Assembly (NCBI GenBank): GCA_025457615.1
Contig: JALOTZ010000008.1
Span: 25,550-89,549 of the forward strand
Source: Verrucomicrobiota bacterium
GTDB taxonomy: Bacteria > Verrucomicrobiota > Verrucomicrobiia > Limisphaerales > DSYF01
Reading direction: 5' to 3'
DNA length: 64,000 bases
Shown here piece by piece: positions 43,064 through 51,871 of this stretch. Under the pieces are notes generated by a model. The model did not search any database and was not told where the DNA came from. It saw nothing but the letters and a program-made list of their open reading frames with translations. Within the stretch, counting starts at the first letter, position 1. Each line of letters begins with the position of its first letter. The position numbers and the translations under genes are program-made.

Positions 43064-43175
43064 TCAACGGCCGCTTTCAGGCTGAATCCCGGCGAGGAGG
43101 GCGGAGGCGGGCTCGTCGCGCGGGTCCTGGGGGACGAGCCGTCCGGCGAAGGCCCGCGCCAACAGGGATTGATCG
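43064..43175 (-). pseudogene. hsdS: hsdS C-terminal remnant
   Basis: Encodes only the tail of a type I specificity subunit (DQSLLARAFAGRLVPQDPRD, then EPASALLAGIQPESGR). The DNA at 43066-43174 aligns over 109 bp with the tail of the hsdS at 46921-47029 with about 8 mismatches by hand count, in the same orientation. Upstream of it the hsdS homology stops, next to DUF488. It is a direct repeat of the island's hsdS end. Confidence 0.75.
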
Positions 43176-43232
43176 AGATTCCAGATTATGGACTGGCCCG
43201 ACAGGCAGAGCGGGGCGATGCTGCGCCGGCGC

Positions 43233-43718
43233 ATGATCGAACTGATGACCATCGGCTACGAGGGACTGACGCTGGCGGGTTTCCTGGACCTGCTGAAGCG
43301 ATGTCGCGTCAGCAGACTGGTGGACGTGCGCGAATTGCCGATCAGCCGGAAGCCAGGCTTTGCCAAGGCCGCACTGTTGGCGGCCGTCGAGGCGCGGGGT
43401 ATCCGCTACGAGCATTGGGTGGAACTGGGCTGTCCGCGTCAGATCCGGCATCGGTATCGCGAAGACGGCGACTGGCGGCAGTACACGCGCGATTACAGGG
43501 CTTACTTGGACACCCAGACGGCGGCCTTGGAGCGGCTTGCGGCGCGGATGCAGAATGACCGGTGTTGCCTGATGTGTTTCGAGGCGGATTACAATTTCTG
43601 TCACCGTTCCCTCGTGGCGGAGCGCCTGCTGGAGCGGGTGGATGCGCCGATGCGCGTGTTGCACCTTACGGGGCCAATGACAGGCCGAGTTGTTCGGCCG
43701 ACGTTGGTTCCCGCTTAG
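43233..43718 (+). CDS. DUF488 family protein
   Basis: A 161-residue protein with the DUF488 pattern: MTIGYEGLTLAGFLDLLKR, SRLVDVRELPISRKPGFAK, YEHWVELGCP, and the metal- or thiol-bearing end CCLMCFEADYNFCHRSLVAE. DUF488 proteins are small, often encoded beside restriction or repair genes; no role is proven. Start ATG at 43233 (MIEL); ATGs at 43188 or 43245 are possible. It sits directly beside the hsdS remnant. Confidence 0.85.
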   Translation: MIELMTIGYEGLTLAGFLDLLKRCRVSRLVDVRELPISRKPGFAKAALLAAVEARGIRYEHWVELGCPRQIRHRYREDGDWRQYTRDYRAYLDTQTAALERLAARMQNDRCCLMCFEADYNFCHRSLVAERLLERVDAPMRVLHLTGPMTGRVVRPTLVPA

Positions 43719-43857
43719 GGGGGTAAACAAGCCCCACGACCAAACATTGATCCGGGAAGCGGTGGATCGCCCACCGGCTTAATGCCTTGGAAGTTCGCTC
43801 TTGCAGCGGCCCAGCGCCGGCGGTTCAATAAATGTGGTCCGGTAAAAGGAACTGCGT

Positions 43858-45837
43858 ATGCAAAGAGAAATCACCCCACAGAACTGCGGCTTCGGCTGCC
43901 GGCCACAACGAGCCGGACGCTTTCACGGAAAAGCCATCAGAAAGGGTATCCTTGCGGTAGCCGTGCTCCTTCTCACATCCACACTTCCCACGTCCGCGAT
44001 CGAAGGACTTAAGCTGCAAATGGATTGCCCCGATGTTGTCTTGTCGTGGCCCTCGATCGAGGGCGAGCAGTATCGCGTCGAGTGGCGTGAAGATTTGAGC
44101 ACCCATTCGACATGGGTAACACTCACGAACCTGCTCTCGGCTCAAATCCAAACCAACCTCACGACTTTCGTTCACTCGGGCATCGTGGAATGCACGACGA
44201 GCGCCTATTCGAGTGGTGGCGGCGGCAGCGGCGGGCCGCCAGGCACAGAGAGTGCGACAGTCGAAGCGGATTACTTTTCGACGGAGCCGATGGTGACACA
44301 GAAGGAGGGAGAATCACTTGTCCCTCTTGCCCTTTATCCGCCTGGCATCGACCTCTCGGGGCAAGTGATCATCTGGCCGGATGGATCGATTGACGAATGG
44401 AGCGCGGACCTTGTCGAGAAGTGGCGGCTCTTTCAACAGCAGACGGGCGGACCACAAACGGAAGATTCAGGTGACGGGGGCGAACCCGGCTGTGGTTTTT
44501 ACCGGGTCGTAAGGACGGGGTTGCACCTGTTCGGCATCACGAATGGCACCGTGTTGAGCGGGTTGGTGCCGATACCGGTCGAGTTTGGCTTCACCGACAC
44601 GAACCGGACAATTGACCAGGTCTTTCTCACGGATAACGACAGCGACGACAACCTTCCCGGGTCGAGTTTCCCAGAGTTTCCCTTGGGTGAGGGAGAGTCC
44701 CCGGCGGGGGTCTGGGACACAACGCACGTCACGAACGGCAATTATACACTGCAATTGGGGGCGCTCCTCGACGATGGAACCGTTCTCCTCGACACGCCGA
44801 TCGCGGTCACGGTTTCCAACCTCATCTTCCAGCCTGATCCTTGGAACGTTGGTGGGGAGGCGATTTATGTCGGCTTCCAGACCGTGTTCACCAACGGCGT
44901 CTGGCACCTGGACGTTTACGACCATGACCAAGCGTACCTGGGATACCTCGAGGGGGAAATAGACGCCGACGGTTACTGCAACTATCCCGGCATCCCCGGC
45001 CCCGGATTCAGCCTGAACAACACGGACCCCTACGGGAATCAGTATCCAAATCCATCCTACACACTGGCAATGACCGCCATTCCCAGCGGTGCGGTCCCTC
45101 CCTACCCTATCGCGACAAACCGGGTGTTCATCGAACCGGCGTGGAACTACTACACCCGGGCGGTCACCTGCTATCAGCAAGTCTTTCCCTCGTGGGCACC
45201 AGGCCATGATGATGTCAGGTTGCTGATGGAAACAGTGTGGAACGCCGTGGAGGTCTTCCATCAGAACCTGCTGGGCGGGCTGACCACGCCCCATGAGGTT
45301 GGGGCGCAGGGTTGGGGACTGGTGACCAACAGGATGACTTTCGCTACGGCCAGAGATTTCGTGTATTTCGGCCACGGCAGCGGGAATTCACTCGGAGGCG
45401 GAGGACTCACGATCCCCATGGTTCAGTCGCTTTTGGGGAACAATCTCAAGAATCCGCTCACGGCCACCAACATGCACCCCTACCGGTTCGTGTTCCTGGA
45501 CGGCTGCAACACGGCGGATGGGAACTGGCCGCAGGCCTTCGGGATACCCAAGAGAAAAGGCATGATTGTCACGGATTTCACCCAGAAGCGTGGCATCCGG
45601 CCAAGGGCTTTCATGGGGTGGAACCGAACGAAGTCCGTGGGAACCCATATCATCGCGGGCAATCAGCTCTACCCCCCACATGAGGAGTACATCGGAAGAT
45701 TTTGGAGTTATTGGGGCAATGGGCCAACAGGCCTGCGGCCGGTGAAAGATGCCATCTCGGCAGCTGCAGACTATGCACCTCTTGCGGCTGGGGGAATGGT
45801 CCTTTACGGCGCCGAGGATCTGGTGATCAACTACTGA
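43858..45837 (+). CDS. Secreted caspase-like (clan CD-type) candidate protein
   Basis: A 659-residue exported protein: signal-like region KGILAVAVLLLTSTLPTSA (about 29-47), a Gly/Ser linker near 120, and a middle part with beta-sandwich-like segments (about 225-400). Near the end is the His motif FVYFGHGSG (His506), then FVFLDGCNTADG (Cys550), 44 residues apart. Hydrophobic strand-His-Gly and strand-x-x-Cys is the dyad layout of clan CD peptidases (caspases, gingipains, CHAT). No named family recognised. Base composition is lower in GC than the flanks. It is followed at 6 bp by another secreted protein. Confidence 0.65.
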   Translation: MQREITPQNCGFGCRPQRAGRFHGKAIRKGILAVAVLLLTSTLPTSAIEGLKLQMDCPDVVLSWPSIEGEQYRVEWREDLSTHSTWVTLTNLLSAQIQTNLTTFVHSGIVECTTSAYSSGGGGSGGPPGTESATVEADYFSTEPMVTQKEGESLVPLALYPPGIDLSGQVIIWPDGSIDEWSADLVEKWRLFQQQTGGPQTEDSGDGGEPGCGFYRVVRTGLHLFGITNGTVLSGLVPIPVEFGFTDTNRTIDQVFLTDNDSDDNLPGSSFPEFPLGEGESPAGVWDTTHVTNGNYTLQLGALLDDGTVLLDTPIAVTVSNLIFQPDPWNVGGEAIYVGFQTVFTNGVWHLDVYDHDQAYLGYLEGEIDADGYCNYPGIPGPGFSLNNTDPYGNQYPNPSYTLAMTAIPSGAVPPYPIATNRVFIEPAWNYYTRAVTCYQQVFPSWAPGHDDVRLLMETVWNAVEVFHQNLLGGLTTPHEVGAQGWGLVTNRMTFATARDFVYFGHGSGNSLGGGGLTIPMVQSLLGNNLKNPLTATNMHPYRFVFLDGCNTADGNWPQAFGIPKRKGMIVTDFTQKRGIRPRAFMGWNRTKSVGTHIIAGNQLYPPHEEYIGRFWSYWGNGPTGLRPVKDAISAAADYAPLAAGGMVLYGAEDLVINY

Positions 45838-45843
45838 ATTGCC

Positions 45844-46758
45844 ATGAAACCGGCTGATTTCTTCTTAATCTTCATCATGACAGTCGGACTCCAAGCCGCT
45901 GAACCGGTGTCCGACACCTCGCGTCGGCTTGGGCCGCTCGACAGCATGGCCGCCGCACGCCAACACTTCGGCTCATGGAAATACCCATTTGCGATCGCCA
46001 CCAACACACCAGCGTTCGAGGTTTGGGGATTGGAGTTCATGCTACAAGAAGCCAACACGATGCGCGAGCAATGGCGACTGGACATTCCCGACCCTTTGAC
46101 CGTCAATCATGTCTATTTTGCAGTTTATCCATCGGCTGATGGCCTTACAGGAAAGCTCCTGACGCGCGATGGCCGGTTCTTTTGGGATTTCGATCGGAAC
46201 ACCCTCTTCTCCTTTTGGGACACCAATTATTTCGCCCCCTCCTTCCGTTACCACGACGACGAGTCGGCCCGGCTGACAAAGATCAAGAGCCAGATCACGA
46301 AAAAGGAGGCGGAGGCGATTGCCCGAGACGCGCTTCAGAAACTGCTGGGCGTGGATCCTCAACAGCTCAGTCTAAAGAAGCGCGCCGAGGTCAACCAGTA
46401 CAAATTCGAGGAAAGCGACGGCAAGGTGTATCCCCTGCCCTTGTTCGACGTGCGATGGCGGGTTGCCGGGCCGAAACGGTATGCCGCCGAGAACCTGGAA
46501 TCCACCCCGCTATACATGGAAATCTCCGGGGTCACCAAGACCGTGGCCAAATACGAACACCCGCAGAGGCTCCGTATGGATTCACCGGTTCCTCGTCGGC
46601 CAATCCCCACGAACTACTTCCAAATGCTGGGCCTTCCGGACAACTACCTCGATACCGTGCCAGAACGGAAACGGCGCCTCTGGGGTTTGCCGCCCGCCAC
46701 CAATGCTCCAGTGGACGCAACGAACTCATACCAACCCAACGTCGGCGCCGGCCACTGA
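45844..46758 (+). CDS. Secreted hypothetical protein, partner of the caspase-like gene
   Basis: 304 residues with a signal peptide (FFLIFIMTVGLQAAE). The body has aromatic-rich segments (WGLEFMLQEAN, RFFWDFDRNTLFSFWD) and a charged helical part (KSQITKKEAEAIARDALQKL), with no recognised domain. The 6-bp gap to the preceding gene implies one operon, so it may be a partner, chaperone or inhibitor of that protein. Like it, it has lower GC than the surroundings. Function unknown. Confidence 0.6.
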   Translation: MKPADFFLIFIMTVGLQAAEPVSDTSRRLGPLDSMAAARQHFGSWKYPFAIATNTPAFEVWGLEFMLQEANTMREQWRLDIPDPLTVNHVYFAVYPSADGLTGKLLTRDGRFFWDFDRNTLFSFWDTNYFAPSFRYHDDESARLTKIKSQITKKEAEAIARDALQKLLGVDPQQLSLKKRAEVNQYKFEESDGKVYPLPLFDVRWRVAGPKRYAAENLESTPLYMEISGVTKTVAKYEHPQRLRMDSPVPRRPIPTNYFQMLGLPDNYLDTVPERKRRLWGLPPATNAPVDATNSYQPNVGAGH

Positions 46759-46915
46759 TGTACAAAGGACTGGGACCATGAGCCCGCGGCGGCCCATTCC
46801 AACCCCGCCTGCGGCTCCGGCTGCGGCACCTCACGCGGTTCCTAAACGGTTCTGAATGGCCTTCAGTTGACTTCCCCCAACCTCTTTCCTTCGTGATCTT
46901 TGTGATCTTTGTGGT

Positions 46916-48342
46916 TTATGAACGGCCGTTTTCAGGCTGAATCCGGGCGAGGAGGGCGGATGCGGGCTCGTCGCGGGGGTCCTGGGGGACGAGCTGGCCG
47001 GCAAAGGCCTGCGCCAACAGGGATTGATCCAGCCGGTCCAGTTCTGCCACTGCGGCTTCGTACGCGGCTTGCGCCGCGTCGAGCCGGGCAAGGCCCTCCT
47101 GGAGGCGGCGCACGATCTCGCGCTGCTCGGCAAGCGGGGGAACAGGAATCTGCAGAGCCCGAACATCCCCCACATTGATACCGCGAACTGCATGTATTCC
47201 ACAAACGCAGTCCTGAGTCTGCCGGCAATGCTCAGGCGGACAGAGTCTTGGGTGATGTTGGCACCATGGAGCTCAGTCGGCACGGTGGCTAGCCGACCGA
47301 CGCTGCCGCGAATCGACAGGAGCAAATCTCCTGCGGATAGACGAGAGCGGGCATAGGCAGCGTCAATTGCTTTCGTGGTGCGGCGTACGGTGGCCAGATT
47401 AATTTCATGGCCTGGGAAATCAGCGACGCGCACATAGGGAACGCCGTCGGGTTGGTCTGGGCCAGGCATGAGGATGCCGTAAGTAATCGGCTTGCCCGGG
47501 CGGCAGAGGTTGAGCAAGTCGGTTAGCCCCCAAGAGGAGGGGAAATCGGCTGGCGTCAGATCATGAACGCCCTCTGTGGCCTGGGCGGCGTTGCCGCGCT
47601 TGTGTCCACCAGCCTGCTGATGCGCCCGCTCAAGGGCCGCAACGAGGCTTGATCCGTGTTCCTCATCTGGGTGTGTCCTACGCCACTCCTTGGTGAGGTC
47701 GCCGCGGAAGGCGGCGGCGAGGAGGGATTGGCGGGCTTGGGCGAGGAGCGCGGGGAGGTCCTGCAAGGCGGCCCGGGCGCGGCGGCTCCGCGCCTCCAAC
47801 CGCTCCAACCGCGCCACAATCCGTCGCTGCTCCGCCAGCGGGGGGAGGGCGATTTCAATCCTCGCGACGTCTTTGGGGCGTGCTCTGGTCAGCGATCCCC
47901 CGACCCCTGCAACCGTGCGGCATAGGGCCTCGCGAAAGGCTCCCTCACGAAACCGCCACATCAGGAACAGCGGGTAAAACAGAGGCGAACGGAAGACGAC
48001 CCACTCTGTGGATGCGATCTGGGTCCGGCCTGCCTTGGGTCCAACACACCACACGCGGTTGATGCGAGGATTGATTTTGCAGAGCAGGACGTCGCCTGGC
48101 TGGACCCTCTGTTTGTTGGAGCCGATTGCACTGCCGAGAACGATCTCCGGACGGGCGGTTGGAAAGCTCGGCACGCTCCACAGCTCGAACTCCTCATCTG
48201 GCCTCTTCGCGGGCTCAATGTTCTGAGTCCGGCCCATGCCCAGTTCACCCAACCCAATCGTCTCCCATCCCCGCGGCAGATCGTTGCTCGCAGGCGAAAC
48301 GCCTGCGCTCCGTGGGGGGCCTTGGCGGGCGGGACGGCTCAT
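46916..48342 (-). pseudogene. hsdS: Type I restriction specificity subunit, frameshifted
   Basis: Encodes two target-recognition domains separated by a conserved helix. The first ends in IEIALPPLAEQRRIVARLE; TRD2 starts at LPSSWGLTDLL. Near 47180 the frame changes: FVEYMQF in one frame, then GINVGDVRALQIPVPPLAEQ in another. Homologues have about 15-20 more residues at that spot, so a small deletion with frameshift is likely. The last about 85 codons (46916-47173) are otherwise intact. The ATG at 48342 overlaps the hsdM stop by 4 bp. The first 15 residues contain a repeat-encoded stretch (RSAGVSPAS). Probably inactive, unless the break is a sequence error. Confidence 0.75.
48290..48306. repeat. 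Palindrome GCAGGCG-AAA-CGCCTGC at start of hsdS
   Basis: A 17-bp perfect inverted repeat in the codons for residues about 12-18 of HsdS. It belongs to the same family as the dinG-type palindrome (arm core GCAGGCGGGACGCCTGC). It adds a short peptide to the N-terminus, upstream of the first target-recognition domain. Confidence 0.45.
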
Positions 48343-49766
48343 GACCGGGCGAGGTCGCGCTGCAGGTGCTGGATTTCCTTCACGGCGGTTTGGAGCTTCT
48401 TGAGCACCAGGCTGACGGCGGCTTTGGGTTGCGGCAGGTCGTCGTGGTTGGTCGAGTCGTCGTCCTTGAGCCAGCTCAGATCGAGGTTCTCGCCGCGTTC
48501 CTTGATGAGCTCGCGGGTGAAGCAGCGGAAACGGCCCGCCTCGCCTTGATCGGTGCGTTTGCCGCCGCCGTGGGGGTCGCTGCCGTAGGCCTGCTCGAAT
48601 TCCCGGAAATGCTCGCGGGTGAGCGGGGTGCGCTTGCCGAAGCTGGGCATGTTGGCGCGCAAATCGTAAACCCAGACGCGCGCCGTGTGGCCCTTGTCGG
48701 TCCGGCCCCGGGTGAAGAACAGGACGTTGGTCTTGACGCCCTGGGCGTAAAAGATGCCGGTGGGCAGGCGCAGAATGGTGTGCAGGTCGCACTTGTCCAT
48801 CAGGTCGGCCCGGATGCGCGCCCCGACGTTTTCCTCGAACAGGACGTTGTCCGGCAGGACCACCGCCGCGCGTCCGCCGGGTTTGAGTCCGCGGTAGATG
48901 TGCTGGAGGAAGGCGAACTGTTTGTTGCTGGTGCGGTGGGTGAAATCGGTGCGCGAGGGCAGGCCGCCGCCTTTCTTGGTGCCGAAGGGCGGGTTGGTGA
49001 GGATGAGGTCCGCCTTGGGCAGGCTTTCGCCGACCGACCCCAGGGTGTCGCCGAGGTGAATCGGGCAATAGATGCCGTGCAGCAGGGCGTTCATGAGCGC
49101 GTGCCGGTGGGTATCCGGCACCAGCTCGACGGCGACGTAGGCCTGGTGAATCTGGAACTCCTGCTCTTTCTCCGAGAGCCGGCTGAGATCCTGGGTGCGA
49201 CGTTTGATCTCGCGATCGGCGGCGACGATGAACCCGAGCGTGCCGGCGGCGGGGTCCTGGATGATCTCGCCCGGCTGCGGTTTGGTGACGGCGACCATCG
49301 AGTCAATGAGCGGGCGGGCGGTGAAGTATTGGCCGGCGCCGGTCTTGGTTTCGCTGGCGTTCTTTTCGAGCAGACCCTCGTAAAGGTCGGCGAGGATGCC
49401 CTCCTCGCGGGCTTCGAACCAGTCAATGGCGTCAATCTGGGTGACCAGTTCGCGGAGATGGCGCGGGAGGCGGATGCTGGTGCTGGCGTTGGCGAAGATG
49501 GCCTGGACGCGCGCATCTTTGGCCTCGGTGCCAAGGTGCAGGAGCAGGCCGCGATAGAACGTGAGCATGTCGGCCTCGTTTTTGGATTCGAGGTCGGACC
49601 AGCGATAGCCGGCGGGCAGGGTCTTCTGGGCGCCGGTTTCCTGCGCCATTTTCAGGAAAAGGAGGAAGGTGAGTTCGGTGACGTATTCGTGGTAGGTGAT
49701 GCCGTCGTCCTTGAGGATGTTGCAGAGGTTCCAGAGCTTCTGGACGATGTCCTGGGTGGTGGGCAT
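48339..49766 (-). CDS. hsdM: Type I restriction-modification methyltransferase subunit
   Basis: A 475-residue N6-adenine methyltransferase. An N-terminal helical domain (about 1-125, LWNLCNILKDDGITYHEYVTEL) precedes the SAM site EIIQDPAAGTLGFIVAADRE and catalytic motif LILTNPPFGTKKGG. A C-terminal helical domain follows. Motif I is written PAAGTLG rather than the common PACGTGG, which may still bind SAM. It appears intact while its hsdS and hsdR partners are broken, so it could be a leftover or a lone methylase. The first 10 residues follow a heptad repeat. Confidence 0.9.
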   Translation of the reverse strand: MPTTQDIVQKLWNLCNILKDDGITYHEYVTELTFLLFLKMAQETGAQKTLPAGYRWSDLESKNEADMLTFYRGLLLHLGTEAKDARVQAIFANASTSIRLPRHLRELVTQIDAIDWFEAREEGILADLYEGLLEKNASETKTGAGQYFTARPLIDSMVAVTKPQPGEIIQDPAAGTLGFIVAADREIKRRTQDLSRLSEKEQEFQIHQAYVAVELVPDTHRHALMNALLHGIYCPIHLGDTLGSVGESLPKADLILTNPPFGTKKGGGLPSRTDFTHRTSNKQFAFLQHIYRGLKPGGRAAVVLPDNVLFEENVGARIRADLMDKCDLHTILRLPTGIFYAQGVKTNVLFFTRGRTDKGHTARVWVYDLRANMPSFGKRTPLTREHFREFEQAYGSDPHGGGKRTDQGEAGRFRCFTRELIKERGENLDLSWLKDDDSTNHDDLPQPKAAVSLVLKKLQTAVKEIQHLQRDLARS

Positions 49767-49770
49767 GGGG

Positions 49771-49805
49771 GATTGGCGATTTACGATTTACGATTGCGGA
49801 TTGAC
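49771..49805. repeat. Five tandem GATTKRC-type heptads
   Basis: GATTGGC, GATTTAC, GATTTAC, GATTGCG, GATTGAC run in tandem between the hsdR stop and the hsdM start. The short tandem-unit design resembles the arms of the dyad repeats elsewhere. It fills most of the 52-bp gap. Confidence 0.55.
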
Positions 49806-49818
49806 GAGTTCCCCCGAT

Positions 49819-51807
49819 TCATGCGGCGGCGTCCTGCCAGATGCGGTCGTGGAAGTCGGTGAGGAGGGACTGGACCTGGCCGCCGAAGATTTTGTTGAGC
49901 CGGGGAAAGCCGCCGTTGTTTTGGAAGATGCCGTGATCGAGCGCCTCGCGGTCCACGACGGTGTCGGCCTTGATCTGGTTGGCAATGCGCTGGAGCCACT
50001 GGCGTTGGGGACTGGTCCAGCGGCGCGAGGCCAGGATGCTTTGGAGGGCGTGGTCCACGCGCTCGGCGTAGGGAAGCAGCGGCTCCCCGAGCGCGCGCGC
50101 CCGGATAAACCCGACGATGGTGGCGGCGATGTCCACGTTCTTCCACTCGCGCCAGGCGGTGCGCAGGGCGGTCTCGGAGTATCCGGCCTGGTCCAGCGCC
50201 AGTTTGATTTCCTTCAACTGGGCGCGGGTGAGTTCGCGGGGACGCTGGGTCACCACCAGCAGCGCGGGCAGCTTGTTCCGGTTGGCCTCGAGCCAGCGGC
50301 TGAAGCCGGAGAGGTAGTCCGCCGGGCGGGTGGCCGTGCCGTAGCCGCGGGACTTTTCGTGCAGGGCGTCCGGGTGCTCGGAGATGGGCACGTGGGCCGG
50401 GAGCGCGGTGCCGCCGGCTTCGTCCAGAAGGGCGGCCAGGCCGGGCGCCTTCTTGAAGAGCGACAAGGCGCGGCGCGGGCCGGCGTCGCGAATCGCGGCA
50501 ATCAGTTCCGGGACGCCTTTGCCGCAGGCGGTTTCGATAAGGACTTCATCACGGAGCAGGCGACGGCGCTTGCGCTGGAGCAGGGCGACGAGCTGCTCGA
50601 ACGAGTTCTGGCGGGCAGCGGTGGTGGGTGCCTTGGCGAGCTGATCCAGGATTTGCGTGAACGAGAGCTGAGGCTCCTTCACCACGGGTTTCATGGTGTT
50701 GAAGTCCTCGAGCGCCGCGTAGAGGTCCACCGCGTCAAAGATGCGGAACACCTCCTTGTCCTGGCCCGGGCCGAACAGGTCGGGACAGAGGCGTGTGGCG
50801 CGGCCGAGCATCTGTTCGTAAAGCAGACGGGAACGGACGCGGCGGATGAAAACGAGATTGACGATCTCGGGAACGTCCACGCCGGTGGTGAGCAGGTCCA
50901 CCGTAACCGCGATGGCGGGCAATCGTTCGTTCTGAAAGCGCAGGACGAGGTCCCGGGGGCGGTCGGTGTTGCCGGTGATCTTCATCACGGTGTCGTCGTC
51001 CATCGGGCCGTAACGGGTTTCGAGGGCTTCCTTGAGGAGGCGAACGACCAGGTCCGCATGGTTGTCGTTGGCGCAGAAGATGAGGGTCTTGCCGGACACC
51101 GACGGATCAATCTCAGCCGCGAGTTCGGCGCAAATGACGCGGTTGAACGGTTCGGTGAGGACGCGCCGGTTGAAGTGGTCCACCGCGAACGTGATTTCGT
51201 CAGGGGCGGTGGCGAGATCAATGGTGCCGGTGCCCGGGTGGTAGGTCTTGAGGATCTCGCCCTTCTTCCATTGGATCCCGTGTCTGGCCAGGCGCGTGAC
51301 CAGGCGGATGGGCGGTTCGTGGTCGATGAGGTAACCGTCAATGACCGCCTGCCGGTAGGAGTATTCGAAGATCGGTTTGCCAAAGATCTCCGTGGTGTGC
51401 AGGGCCGGCGTGGCGGTCAGGCCCACCTTGACGGCGTCGAAGTGATCGAGCACACGCCGATACTTCGAGATGTAATCCTTCTCGTCCTTGAACAGCAGTT
51501 CCTGGTCGGAAAGCTCCTGATCCAGGATGTAGCCGCGATGACATTCGTCCACGATGATCAGGTCGTACTGGTCCACCGGGATGGGCGGCTGGCCGGGGGA
51601 GGGGTAGAGCAGACGCTTGACCATGCCCTGGACGGTGGCGATGTGCAGGCGCGTGTCCTTGTCCGGGCGGAGGTCGTCGAGTTCCTTGACGTCGTAGATG
51701 TCGGCAAAGCTTTGCAGCTTGTCGAGGTGAACCTCCTTGAGGCGGCGGCAGGCCTGGTCACCGAGCGTCTCGCGGTCCACGAGGAACAGCGCCCGGCGGA
51801 AGCGGCC
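49819..51807 (-). pseudogene. hsdR: 5'-truncated type I restriction endonuclease subunit
   Basis: The minus frame from about 51807 reads GRFRRALFLVDRETLGDQAC, the end of helicase motif Ia. It continues with the DECH-box region DLIIVDECHRGYILDQEL, LTATPALHTTEIFGKP, VTVDLLTTGVDVPEIVNLVF and QMLGRATRLCPDLFG. Upstream the frame becomes GC-rich nonsense, so the N-terminal nuclease domain and the ATP-binding Walker A of the HsdR family (usually about 1000 residues) are missing. The four-helix-bundle gene ends 65 bp from the break. No N-terminal piece is found elsewhere in the window. Confidence 0.8.
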
Positions 51808-51871
51808 CGAGCGGGAGCGGCGGAACCGAGCGCCCCGGGCTGGCTTCGTTTTGGCATGCCGACGAGGCGTT

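Noticed and set aside
43858..45837. Assigning the exported protein to gingipain (C25) or metacaspase
   Set aside because: Only the two short dyad motifs fit; the rest lacks the family's other conserved blocks, so a neutral caspase-like call is used.
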